From an uncultured Litoreibacter sp. (GTDB lineage Bacteria > Pseudomonadota > Alphaproteobacteria > Rhodobacterales > Rhodobacteraceae), in NCBI GenBank assembly GCA_947493265.1, contig CANLQL010000001.1, forward strand, positions 372,001 through 436,000: a DNA stretch of 64,000 nucleotides, written 5' to 3'. Made by a program: the position numbers and the translations under genes. This document shows positions 23,796-32,623 of this stretch, in pieces. Position 1 is the first letter of the stretch; the number at the start of each line of letters is the position of its first letter. Below the pieces are notes generated by a model. The model was not told where the DNA came from. It searched no databases and saw only the letters and a program-made list of their open reading frames with translations.

Positions 23796-24749
23796 ATGTC
23801 CAGCAACGCCAAAGGCGCAATTTTTGCGCTAATAGCATTCGGAATTTTCTCAACACATGATGTTTTGATCAAGGTGTTGGGCGGGGCGTATTCGCCTATT
23901 CAGATCGTGTTTTTCATGGTTCTGTTCAGCTTTCCGGTGGCCACACTGTTTTTGATGCGGGATGCGACGCCGGGAACATTGATCCCGAAACATCCCTATT
24001 GGATGGCCGCACGAACTGTTGCGGCGACAATGACGGGGTTTTCAGCGTTCTATGCGTTTTCCGTTTTGCCACTGACGCAGGTCTACGCGATCGTTTTTGC
24101 CTCTCCGTTGTTGATCACCATTCTGGCGATTCCGATCCTTGGTGAGCAGGTACGTCTGCGCAGGTGGCTGGCCGTGATTGTCGGTCTGAGCGGCGTCCTG
24201 ATCGTTCTGCGTCCTGGCAGCGCCGAGTTGGGATTGGGCCATATTGCGGCCCTTGTGGCGGCGGTTTGCGGAGCGTTTGCATCGATTGTCGTGCGCAAGA
24301 TCGGGCGGGAAGAACGCTCCGTCGTGATTATGCTTTATCCGATGATGGTGAATTTCATCGTGATGGGGGCATTGCTGCCGACAGTCTATGTGCCGATGCC
24401 CATCGGGCATTTGGCGTTGGTCGCTGTGGTGGCCCTGATGGCATGGACGGCCGGGCGTTTTCTGATTGCGGCATATAATTCCGGGGAAGCTGCGACGGTG
24501 GCCCCGATGCAGTATTCACAGATTATCTGGGCCACGGCCTACGGGATGCTGTTCTTCAGTGAAACGCCTGATCCCGCAACGATCATCGGGTCCTCCGTGA
24601 TTATTGCGAGCGGGCTATACATCGTGCTGCGCGAAAGCCGGTCGGATGCTTCCGTCAACACGCCGGTGTTGCGCACGCGAAGCCGGCCGGAAACCGGAAC
24701 AACGCCGCGTGTATCCCCCTTTGTTGCCCCGTTTCGATCCAAAAAGTGA
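23796..24749 (+). CDS. DMT (EamA) family transporter
   Basis: The 317-residue protein has ten hydrophobic segments in two EamA repeats (residues about 8-135 and 150-285), typical of drug/metabolite transporters. Substrate cannot be told from sequence. The C-terminal tail is basic and hydrophilic. It starts 71 bases after leuB and is followed within 70 bases by a dioxygenase and a GcvT-type fusion gene, so it may move the substrate or product of those enzymes. Confidence 0.88.
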   Translation: MSSNAKGAIFALIAFGIFSTHDVLIKVLGGAYSPIQIVFFMVLFSFPVATLFLMRDATPGTLIPKHPYWMAARTVAATMTGFSAFYAFSVLPLTQVYAIVFASPLLITILAIPILGEQVRLRRWLAVIVGLSGVLIVLRPGSAELGLGHIAALVAAVCGAFASIVVRKIGREERSVVIMLYPMMVNFIVMGALLPTVYVPMPIGHLALVAVVALMAWTAGRFLIAAYNSGEAATVAPMQYSQIIWATAYGMLFFSETPDPATIIGSSVIIASGLYIVLRESRSDASVNTPVLRTRSRPETGTTPRVSPFVAPFRSKK

Positions 24750-24818
24750 CAGCCCGGGCTTGCCCTGCGCGCCAATCCACGGAACTGTCAGCGCACTGGG
24801 ATTTAGGCGAGGGCGATC

Positions 24819-25619
24819 ATGCATAATTTGCTGACGGAAGATCATGTTGAGGCTTATCAACGCGACGGTGTTGTGCTGATCGAAGGCTTGTTTGCCGATC
24901 ACGTCGATGCCCTTCGTGACGGGATCACGCGCAATATGGACAGGCCGGGTGACTATGCGGCTGAAAATCTGCATCAGGGGGAAAGCGGTCGGTTTTTCGA
25001 TGACTACTGCAATTGGAACCGCATTCCAGAGTTTGAGCAGGTGATCAAAACCGCCCCCGTGGCGGAAGTTGCGGCGGATTTGATGCGCTCGCAAACAGCG
25101 CAGCTTTTCCATGACCATATCCTGATCAAGGAACCGGGGACCAACAAGCCGACCCCTTGGCATCAAGACGGGCCATATTATTTCGTGGAAGGAAGCCAGA
25201 CCGTCAGTTTTTGGACACCGCTTGATCCGGTGCGCGAAGCGACATTGCGTTGCGTGGCTGGATCGCATCATTGGCCAAAACCGGTTTTGCCGATCCGGTG
25301 GTTGTCTGAGGACAGTTTCTATCCAAACGAAGAAGATTACATGCCTGTGCCTGATCCAGACGCGGAAGGGATGGAAATTCGCGAATGGGACATGAAGCCC
25401 GGTGATGCCGTCGCGTTTCATTTCAACATCCTGCACGGGGCCAGGGGCAATCAGACCTCGGACCGGCGTCGCGCGTTTTCGCTGCGCATGGTCGGGGATG
25501 ACGCCCGGTATGTGGAACGTCCTGGAAAAACCTCCCCGCCGTTCCCGGGTCATGGGATGGTTGCGGGTCAGAAACTTCGAGAGGACTGGTTTCCAACGTT
25601 GTTTTCACGTCGCAGCTAG
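24819..25619 (+). CDS. Phytanoyl-CoA dioxygenase (PhyH) family protein
   Basis: This is a 266-residue non-haem iron, 2-oxoglutarate-dependent oxygenase. The iron ligands are seen as His-X-Asp in TPWHQDGPYYF near residue 112 and a distal His in FHFNILHGARGN near residue 205. An Arg for 2-oxoglutarate is in RRRAFSLRMVG. The substrate is unknown. PhyH relatives act on ectoine, methylphosphonate and other small molecules as well as acyl-CoA. The neighbouring DUF1989-GcvT fusion suggests a nitrogenous or methylated substrate. Confidence 0.88.
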   Translation: MHNLLTEDHVEAYQRDGVVLIEGLFADHVDALRDGITRNMDRPGDYAAENLHQGESGRFFDDYCNWNRIPEFEQVIKTAPVAEVAADLMRSQTAQLFHDHILIKEPGTNKPTPWHQDGPYYFVEGSQTVSFWTPLDPVREATLRCVAGSHHWPKPVLPIRWLSEDSFYPNEEDYMPVPDPDAEGMEIREWDMKPGDAVAFHFNILHGARGNQTSDRRRAFSLRMVGDDARYVERPGKTSPPFPGHGMVAGQKLREDWFPTLFSRRS

Positions 25620-25705
25620 AGTGTCAGTCCTGAAAAACTGTCGTTTTTGAAATTGACGGGAAGGCGCTAGCGGGTAGGCTCTTGCTGAAGACCGGAGCAA
25701 ATGAC

Positions 25706-28030
25706 GTGCAGTCAGACCTTCTTTACGCGTTTCAGAACGGCCCCGCGCCTGTGCGGGGGCGCAGCTTTCCCGGATTGCGCGCACCTCACCCTGCGGCTCA
25801 TCTGACAATTGATCCCCGCCGCGCGCAGATGATCGCGCTGCAGACTGGTGATGTGATTTCCATCCTCGGATCCGACCCTGATCACCCGCTAGAGATTTGT
25901 GCATTCGATGCACACGGAAACTCTGCCCTGGGTGGATTAGGCGTGCAGGCGTCCGGATCATTGAGCCAGACCGATTGTGACGTTTCGGAGCTTCTCGCTT
26001 GGATTGCGCGCAACGGTGGAGACCCCTCTGCAGAGATTGCGACTGCAGTGATCCTGTCGGATGAGGATCAATGCGTCTTGAAAGCTGGCACCCCGATGAC
26101 ACTTTGGGCGGCATTGCCTGTGCCGCGAGCAAAGTTGGTGGAGGGGGCGGGGCCGGGTGCCGTATCCCTTTCGGTTAAGAAGGCGGCGCAGAACCACGCG
26201 CTGTTGCCGCCACCGCTTGCAGAGGTACAAGAGGAATTTACCATCAACCGCGCATCGGCGCAGGCGTACGAATTGCGCAAAGGGGACGTGGTTCAGATTA
26301 TCGATGTGGACGGGCAGCAATGCTCAGATTTCATGGCGTTCCGCTCGCGGGGTCTGGAGGCTGGCAGGGAACAGATGATCGACAGCACAGTCACCCGCTC
26401 GATGGTTGGTGGGGCCTATCCCGGTCCTGGTTTGTTTGACAAATTCTTCGACAGTGAGATGCGGCCTTTGTTGAACGTCGTTCAGGATACGGTCGGGCGG
26501 CATGATACCTTTGCGTTGGCCTGCACAGCGCGTGGTTATGAAGAACGTGGGTTTCCGGGCCATGTGAATTGTTCGGACAATATTTCCGACGTTGCCGCGC
26601 CTTACGGTGTCGCGCGGCGCAGCGCCTGGCCTGCCATCAATTTTTTCTTCAACTCCTGGATCAACCCAACTGATAACCGCATCCAATCGGAAGAGGCGCA
26701 GTCCCGTCCGGGGGATTATGTGGCGATGCAGGCAATGGACGATCTTGTCTGCGTCTCAACGGCTTGTCCCGATGATATCGACCCGATCAACGGATGGAAC
26801 CCAACCGATATCCACGTTCGTATCTACCGGCCTGATCAACCCATAAGGCGGGCCATTGCCTACCGAGAAAAGGAAGACGCTTCCGTGTCCATCAGCGAGC
26901 ATTCTGCATTTCATCCCCGCACGTCTGCGCTTACGCAAAACTTTCAACCCGCTCGTGATTTGTGGATGCCCGAAAGCTACCCGTCTGTTGGGTCCACCGG
27001 AGAATACTGGGCCTGCCGGACAGCCGCGACCCTGCAAGACATGAGCAGTCTGCGGAAATACGATATCGCGGGTCCGGATGCCGAAGCCCTTTTGCAGCTG
27101 GTGATGACACGTGATGTGGCGAAGCTGGCGCAGTGGCGGGGGACCTACGCGCTGATCTGCGACGCACAAGGGTCTGTTGTCGATGACGGCACGCTCTTTC
27201 ATATCGGGCCGCATCTTTACCGGTGGTGCTGTGGCACCGAAGAAAGCGGACGCGTGTTGGCGGCCATCGCTGCGGAGCACGGGTTTCACGTGCGCATCAA
27301 AGACATGCGATCTTCAATGCCGAACCTTGCGCTTCAGGGCCCGAAGTCGCGCGATATTTTGCGCGGTTTGGTCTTCACCCAACCTCATGTCCCCGGTCTG
27401 GATGATCTGAAATGGTTCGGCGTGACGATGGCCCGTCTTAAAGACCGCGAAGGTGTCCCGTTCATGCTGGCGCGCTCCGGCTATACCGGGGAGTTGGGGT
27501 ATGAGCTGTTCTGCGACAAATCAGGGGCGGTTGCGCTTTGGGATGCTGTGATGGAGGCGGGAGCTTCCCATGGCCTAAAGCCAATGGGCGGCACAGCGCT
27601 CGAGACGATCCGGATCGAAGCAGGTCTCGCCGCTGCGGGGGCAGAGTTTGCGCCAGATGTAGATGCGTTTGAGGCAGGGCTAGGCTTTGCGGTTGATCTG
27701 CGCAAAACTGATTTCATCGGAAAAGCTGCGTTGGAGCGCAATGCGAAAGACCCTCGCCGCGTTCTGAAAGGGATGATTTTGGACGGCGATGATGTGCCGT
27801 CCCATGGTGCGCATGTTTATTGCGGTGAACGGCCGGTTGGGGTTGTGACCTCGGCCACGCGGTCGCCCACGCATGAAACGGCGATAGCAATTGTGCGCTT
27901 GGCAGTGGAACATTCAAGCACCGAAACCCGTCTGGAGATCGGCCAGATGGATGGCCATATGAAGCGGCTGTCTGGTCGTGTCTGTGACATCCCGTTTGTC
28001 GATCCAACCCGCAGTCGTGCCCGCGCGTGA
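25706..28030 (+). CDS. DUF1989-aminomethyltransferase (GcvT) fusion protein
   Basis: The 774-residue multidomain protein starts at GTG 25706, chosen for GGAG eight bases upstream. Residues about 20-150 look like a diverged copy of the DUF1989 fold. Residues about 165-390 are DUF1989 (urea-carboxylase-associated), with VDGQQCSDFMAF, HVNCSDNISDVA and INFFFNSWINPTDNR. Residues about 400-774 are a tetrahydrofolate-binding GcvT domain, with STGEYWACRTAATL, ARSGYTGELGYELF and KTDFIGKAALERN. GcvT relatives move a one-carbon unit from an amine or sulfonium to folate. The reaction here is unknown; DmdA-like or N-methyl-compound demethylation is possible. Confidence 0.85.
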   Translation: MQSDLLYAFQNGPAPVRGRSFPGLRAPHPAAHLTIDPRRAQMIALQTGDVISILGSDPDHPLEICAFDAHGNSALGGLGVQASGSLSQTDCDVSELLAWIARNGGDPSAEIATAVILSDEDQCVLKAGTPMTLWAALPVPRAKLVEGAGPGAVSLSVKKAAQNHALLPPPLAEVQEEFTINRASAQAYELRKGDVVQIIDVDGQQCSDFMAFRSRGLEAGREQMIDSTVTRSMVGGAYPGPGLFDKFFDSEMRPLLNVVQDTVGRHDTFALACTARGYEERGFPGHVNCSDNISDVAAPYGVARRSAWPAINFFFNSWINPTDNRIQSEEAQSRPGDYVAMQAMDDLVCVSTACPDDIDPINGWNPTDIHVRIYRPDQPIRRAIAYREKEDASVSISEHSAFHPRTSALTQNFQPARDLWMPESYPSVGSTGEYWACRTAATLQDMSSLRKYDIAGPDAEALLQLVMTRDVAKLAQWRGTYALICDAQGSVVDDGTLFHIGPHLYRWCCGTEESGRVLAAIAAEHGFHVRIKDMRSSMPNLALQGPKSRDILRGLVFTQPHVPGLDDLKWFGVTMARLKDREGVPFMLARSGYTGELGYELFCDKSGAVALWDAVMEAGASHGLKPMGGTALETIRIEAGLAAAGAEFAPDVDAFEAGLGFAVDLRKTDFIGKAALERNAKDPRRVLKGMILDGDDVPSHGAHVYCGERPVGVVTSATRSPTHETAIAIVRLAVEHSSTETRLEIGQMDGHMKRLSGRVCDIPFVDPTRSRARA

Positions 28031-28428
28031 ACGGATATGAAGGTGACAGCTTCTTTACCCTGACCGGGGTGCAGCAAGTTGGATTGCTTGGGGTTACCGC
28101 GGTCCTTTCGCTATTGATGGTCACGATTGTCGCGCGCGCTGGGCGTCCGTTGCCCTGGCTTGTTGGCATGGGTCTCAGCTTGTTGGCATTTTATCTATTC
28201 GTTTGGTTGTCGCCTCAGATTTACTATGCGTACTACCGGCAAATCTTCGACGGGTTGCCCCGTCAATGGGTCGTCGGCTTGCCGCCCAGCCCGATGGTTC
28301 CGATCAAGATGCTGATATTTTCGTCGCAGCACAACCTGTCCCATCATGGTCAAGGCTTACTTGGGTGGCTGATGATCCTCGCACCGCTCGTCGTCCGATG
28401 GCGCAAGGCCGTAGGGCGCGACGAGTGA
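28027..28428 (+). CDS. Small membrane protein of unknown function
   Basis: The 133-residue protein starts at GTG 28027, overlapping the stop of the GcvT fusion (GTGA), so it is probably translationally coupled to it. There are three or four hydrophobic segments (residues 15-36, 42-62, 100-122), and the tail is basic. No family is recognised. The last 72 bases overlap the 3' end of the convergent bciB gene. Confidence 0.75.
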   Translation: MNGYEGDSFFTLTGVQQVGLLGVTAVLSLLMVTIVARAGRPLPWLVGMGLSLLAFYLFVWLSPQIYYAYYRQIFDGLPRQWVVGLPPSPMVPIKMLIFSSQHNLSHHGQGLLGWLMILAPLVVRWRKAVGRDE

Positions 28429-29577
28429 CCAGACGTGATCCGGCACCATGTTTTTCATACGGGCGGCGTGTTCGCGGCGCAGGTGCAATACAGTTTCTAT
28501 TGCCTTCATCTCTACCCGTGCGCGGGCAAACTCCAGTCCTTTCGGGCCGATTTTCGGCATCAACCAACCCATAAAGCCGCGCATGAAGTCAGGCATTTTG
28601 CGCAAGGGAAGCCCGCCGGAGGCGCGTTTCGTATTTTCCATGAACCCTTTGACCGGGCCGTTGCGTTTGCCGCTTGATCCGAGCGGGTCCAACCTGACCA
28701 AATCACCAAGTGCATCAAGCATTTCCTGACCGCGGTCATTTCGCACGACCAGCCATTGGTCGCCTTGCCCGGCCATGTAGCCCACGGTGATGTCCGCAAG
28801 AACGTTGGTATAGTCGACGCAGGTTCGGCAGGTCACCGGGAAGAAGTCACCGGGCAGGTCTGACAGCGGCAGCTTGAGAAACGGGATATCTTTTCTTGTG
28901 CCGTCGTCAAACCGTAGTTCCACATGATAGTCCGCGCGAAATTCCAGATAGTTGATGGTGTCCGGACGGTCGGACAGGCGGGCCAGAAATTCGTGGAAAT
29001 TGGCTGTGGTGGTATTGTCAGAACATGGCGTGCCAATCACGTAGATCCGATCAAACCCCAGTTTTTCCTCGATCGCGCGCAGGGCGTAGACCTGACACGG
29101 GATGCCGATCATTGCGATGCGTTTGAACCCTTTTTCTGCGGCAGTTTCCAGCAAGGCCAGAACCGGGGCGTAGCCCATACGCATTCCGCGCGCGTTCTGC
29201 ATCCCCTCGGGAGAGGTCACCAGAATAGGCTGTGGCTTCCAGCGGTCGTCAGGGTCGGGACCCACGCATAAGACCGCCTCGACCTGGCCGTTTTTCAGCA
29301 GAGTTTCGGCAAGCTTCGTCGTGAGCCCGGTCCATTGTGCACCAGGTTCGGGTTGCTTCAAGGCCGCGCGGTGCATGGATTTGAAGGGACCAAAGAATTG
29401 TTCATCCCCACCGCCACGGGTCCGCCCATGCACTTGAGTTTCCAAAGTCGGGTAGTCGGGTTGTATAAACTGGCAGGCCTGACCGCAGGACTTTGCTATT
29501 TTCATCCGCGATAGACCACAATCCGTGCACAGGTTTCGAGCAGCGGGTTGCGGCAGTATCGGGGCGGTGACGCTCAT
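28357..29577 (-). CDS. bciB: 3,8-divinyl (proto)chlorophyllide 8-vinyl reductase, BciB type
   Basis: BciB reduces the C8 vinyl group of the pigment precursor using ferredoxin. It belongs to the coenzyme F420 hydrogenase/dehydrogenase beta-subunit family. The 406-residue protein has N-terminal cysteines in NLCTDCGLSR and KSCGQACQF for an iron-sulfur cluster. More follow in MIGIPCQVYALR, IGTPCSDNTT and FPVTCRTCVDYTN. General FrhB-family membership is certain. The BciB role is inferred from the cysteine pattern, the length and the phototrophic genome. It lies about 9.5 kb from the photosynthesis cluster. Confidence 0.8.
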   Translation of the reverse strand: MSVTAPILPQPAARNLCTDCGLSRMKIAKSCGQACQFIQPDYPTLETQVHGRTRGGGDEQFFGPFKSMHRAALKQPEPGAQWTGLTTKLAETLLKNGQVEAVLCVGPDPDDRWKPQPILVTSPEGMQNARGMRMGYAPVLALLETAAEKGFKRIAMIGIPCQVYALRAIEEKLGFDRIYVIGTPCSDNTTTANFHEFLARLSDRPDTINYLEFRADYHVELRFDDGTRKDIPFLKLPLSDLPGDFFPVTCRTCVDYTNVLADITVGYMAGQGDQWLVVRNDRGQEMLDALGDLVRLDPLGSSGKRNGPVKGFMENTKRASGGLPLRKMPDFMRGFMGWLMPKIGPKGLEFARARVEMKAIETVLHLRREHAARMKNMVPDHVWSLVAPYGLAPSDDERCEDHQPPK

Positions 29578-29618
29578 GAGTGGTCGGGACGCAGGATGTC
29601 AGGCGAGGCTAGTGGCAT

Positions 29619-31382
29619 CTAGACCCCATCGAATTGCAAGCGGTGCAGATTGGTATAGATCCCGTCTTTGGCAAGCAGCTCTTCATGGGTACCCTTTTCG
29701 GCGACCTGGCCTTTGTCCAGCACGATGATTTGGTCTGCGTTGCGGATCGTGGACAGTCTATGGGCAATTACCAACGTTGTTCGTCCCTTGGAAAGACGGT
29801 CCAAAGCTTGCTGGACCAGATGTTCGGATTCTGCATCCAATGCGCTGGTTGCTTCATCTAGCAGCAAGATCGGCGTGTCCCGCAGCAATGCACGCGCAAT
29901 GACAACGCGTTGCCGCTGACCGCCAGATAGGTTCGAGCCGCGTGGTCCCGCAAGACTGTCGAGCCCGTCTGGAAGTTGGTCCAGAAAATCGGTGACATGG
30001 GCGGCCTCGATCGCGGCAAACAAGCGGTCGTCGGGGACATCTGTGCGGCCCAGCAAGATATTTTCCCGGATGGTTTCGTCAAACAGCAGCGCATCTTGCG
30101 AAACGACAGAAAATAACCCGCGCAATGCGTCCAACGGGATTTTCTGAGTGTCTATGCCACCAACACTGACTTTCCCGGTTTGCGGATCGACAAGGCGGGT
30201 CAGCGTGTTGAAGACCGTGCTTTTTCCTGATCCAGATTGGCCCACAAGTGCCGTGGTTTTTCCCATAGGCGCATTGAAGCTCAGATTATGCAAAACGGGC
30301 ATGTCGCCAAAGGACAGCGAAACCGCGTCGAAGGTGACGCCCGTGCTGTCTGGTGCCAAAGCCTCTGCAGGGGCGAGGTCGCGAATCTCTGGTTTCGTGT
30401 CAAACAGCTCAAAAATACGTTCCAGGCTGGCCTGCATAATTTGCCAATACCCGGCCAGACCACCAAGGCGGCGCATCGGCTGGAAGGCAAGCGACATCGC
30501 GGTGAAGAAGCTCATGAACTCCCCGATGGTCTTTTCGCCTGCGATGATCTGGGGGCCGCCATAGATCAACACGCAGAAGAAGCCGAATCCGACGGCCAGA
30601 TCGACGAGACCTGGCACGACCGCGGTGCCACCGTGGATTTTGACCGCACCGGTGACCCATTTGTTCGACAGTTCGGTAAAGCGGGCTGATTGGTAGCTTT
30701 CCATCGCGTTCAACTTGATGGGCGTCACGCCATGGAAAATCTCGTCCAAACGGGTGGTCCGGTGGGCAGCTATTTCGCGGACCGCGACGCCTTTGCGGCG
30801 GATATAGCGTTGAACCGCCAAACTGGGCAGTAGCAGAAGCGGTGCGCCGACAATTGCAACAGCGGTCCATTTCCAATCAATTGAGATTGCAACAACCATC
30901 AAAGAAACCAAGGCAACAGCATCTCGCCCTGCACCTGTGATCAAGATGCCCCAAAGGCCCTGGATCGAGGAGACGTCGCCTTGGACTCGCTCAATCAGGT
31001 TGCCTGGGGAGGTTTTGGAATGAAACGCGTTGTCCAGAGACAACGTATGAGCGAGCAAATCAATTTGCAGATCTGTTGAGGCACGATAGCTGATACGGGT
31101 CATGATCACCCGTTGGGTGACGCCCGCAAAAGCGCGCACAGCGAACAGGCCGAAGATGCCAAAGGCCACGAACCAGATGGCCTCCGCGCGGCGGGCGACG
31201 AAAACCTCGTCGAACATAGGCTGCAACATGTAGCTGAGCAGCCCTAGCGTGGAGCCTTCGACAACCATCAGCAAAGCTGCCAGTACGAGCCACCATTTAT
31301 GGGCCCCCAGATATTCCCGCCAAAGCCTTCGGAAAAGGCCGGTTTTGGCAGTTGTTGCAGTGGAATCTTCGAGATGCGCCAA
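29619..31382 (-). CDS. MsbA-like ABC transporter (fused permease and ATPase)
   Basis: The 587-residue half-transporter has an N-terminal six-helix ABC exporter domain (to about residue 320). Its C-terminal ATPase has Walker A GQSGSGKST, signature LSGGQRQRVVIARALL and Walker B ILLLDEATSALDAES, all intact. It resembles the MsbA/lipid-exporter group, and a homodimer is expected. The start is TTG at 31382, with AGG about six bases upstream; no in-frame ATG is available near. It is 41 bases upstream of bciB on the same strand. Confidence 0.88.
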   Translation of the reverse strand: MAHLEDSTATTAKTGLFRRLWREYLGAHKWWLVLAALLMVVEGSTLGLLSYMLQPMFDEVFVARRAEAIWFVAFGIFGLFAVRAFAGVTQRVIMTRISYRASTDLQIDLLAHTLSLDNAFHSKTSPGNLIERVQGDVSSIQGLWGILITGAGRDAVALVSLMVVAISIDWKWTAVAIVGAPLLLLPSLAVQRYIRRKGVAVREIAAHRTTRLDEIFHGVTPIKLNAMESYQSARFTELSNKWVTGAVKIHGGTAVVPGLVDLAVGFGFFCVLIYGGPQIIAGEKTIGEFMSFFTAMSLAFQPMRRLGGLAGYWQIMQASLERIFELFDTKPEIRDLAPAEALAPDSTGVTFDAVSLSFGDMPVLHNLSFNAPMGKTTALVGQSGSGKSTVFNTLTRLVDPQTGKVSVGGIDTQKIPLDALRGLFSVVSQDALLFDETIRENILLGRTDVPDDRLFAAIEAAHVTDFLDQLPDGLDSLAGPRGSNLSGGQRQRVVIARALLRDTPILLLDEATSALDAESEHLVQQALDRLSKGRTTLVIAHRLSTIRNADQIIVLDKGQVAEKGTHEELLAKDGIYTNLHRLQFDGV

Positions 31383-31461
31383 GTCTTGCCTGCCCTTTGC
31401 GACCCATGAAGCTTGGGGCCAATTTGCGTATTTGGTTTAGCGTGGAAATGGGGGTTGCAGC

Positions 31462-31482
31462 AAGCACATGCAATATGTGCTT
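31462..31482. repeat. Perfect hairpin upstream of asd
   Basis: AAGCACAT and ATGTGCTT are exact inverted copies around GCAAT, in the gap between the divergent ABC exporter and asd genes. It has no T run, so it is not a terminator and could be an operator. Confidence 0.4.
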
Positions 31483-31553
31483 TCCATAAGCGTCACTAGG
31501 GAGTAAGACGCCGCGGCTATCAACTGAAAAGCGAGTAAAAGGACCTCAGGCCA

Positions 31554-32576
31554 ATGGGCTATAATATTGTTGTCGTCGGCGCGACCGGGAATGTCGGTCG
31601 CGAAATGCTGAATATTCTGGATGAACGCCAGTTTCCAATCGAAAAGATTGAAGCGCTTGCAAGCCGCAGGTCGCTGGGAACGGAAGTCAGCTTTGGGGAC
31701 AAAACGCTCACGACCAAGGACCTTGCGACGTTTGATTTCACCGGCTGGGACATTGCTTTGTTCGCCGTAGGCTCTGCGGCGACGAAGGAATTTGCGCCAA
31801 AAGCGGCCGCTGCGAGCTGTGTGGTGATCGATAACTCTTCGCTCTATCGCTACGACCCGGATGTGCCGCTGATTGTGCCGGAAGTGAACCCGGACGCCAT
31901 CATGGGCTATTCGAAGAAGAATATCATTGCGAACCCGAACTGCTCCACAGCGCAGATGGTGGTGGCATTAAAGCCGCTGCATGATCGCGCGCGGATCAAG
32001 CGGGTTGTCGTCAGCACATACCAGTCCGTTTCTGGTGCTGGTAAAGACGGCATTGATGAGTTGTGGGATCAGACCAAGTCGATCTACAACCCGACAGATG
32101 ATAAGCCGCCAGCGAAATTCACCAAGCAGATCGCGTTTAACGTGATCCCGCATATCGATGTATTCATGGATAGCGGTGAGACCAAGGAAGAATGGAAAAT
32201 GGTCGCGGAGACGAAGAAGATCGTCGACACGTCTATCAAGGTCACCGCAACCTGTGTGCGTGTGCCTGTCTTCGTTGGCCATTCCGAAGCCGTGAATATC
32301 GAGTTTGAAGACTTCCTTGATGAAGACGAGGCGCGCGATATCCTGCGCGAAGCCCCGGGCGTCATGGTGATCGATAAGCGTGAAGATGGTGGCTACGTCA
32401 CGCCCGTGGAATGTGTAGGTGATTTCGCAACATTCATCAGCCGCATTCGGCAGGACAGCACCATTGAGAATGGTCTGAACCTGTGGTGCGTCTCTGACAA
32501 CCTGCGCAAAGGCGCTGCGTTGAACGCGATCCAGATTGCTGAGACTTTGGGCACCCGTGTGCTCAAGAAAGGCTAG
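31554..32576 (+). CDS. asd: Aspartate-semialdehyde dehydrogenase
   Basis: Asd reduces aspartyl phosphate to aspartate semialdehyde, the branch point to lysine/diaminopimelate, threonine and methionine. The 340-residue protein has the NADP-binding VVGATGNVGREML at residue 7, the catalytic cysteine in NPNCSTAQMV near residue 130, and the active-site GRSEAV-type block seen here as FVGHSEAVNIEFE. The ribosome site AAAAGGA precedes the start, and a terminator follows. Confidence 0.97.
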   Translation: MGYNIVVVGATGNVGREMLNILDERQFPIEKIEALASRRSLGTEVSFGDKTLTTKDLATFDFTGWDIALFAVGSAATKEFAPKAAAASCVVIDNSSLYRYDPDVPLIVPEVNPDAIMGYSKKNIIANPNCSTAQMVVALKPLHDRARIKRVVVSTYQSVSGAGKDGIDELWDQTKSIYNPTDDKPPAKFTKQIAFNVIPHIDVFMDSGETKEEWKMVAETKKIVDTSIKVTATCVRVPVFVGHSEAVNIEFEDFLDEDEARDILREAPGVMVIDKREDGGYVTPVECVGDFATFISRIRQDSTIENGLNLWCVSDNLRKGAALNAIQIAETLGTRVLKKG

Positions 32577-32585
32577 AACTTATAG

Positions 32586-32614
32586 GCTGCCCGGCGAAAT
32601 GTCGGGCAGCTTTT
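32586..32614 (+). terminator. Rho-independent terminator after asd
   Basis: The perfect 8-bp stem GCTGCCCG / CGGGCAGC with a 9-base loop is followed by TTTT. It sits between asd and the convergent carbonic anhydrase gene. Confidence 0.8.
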
Positions 32615-32623
32615 GCGGGCGTT

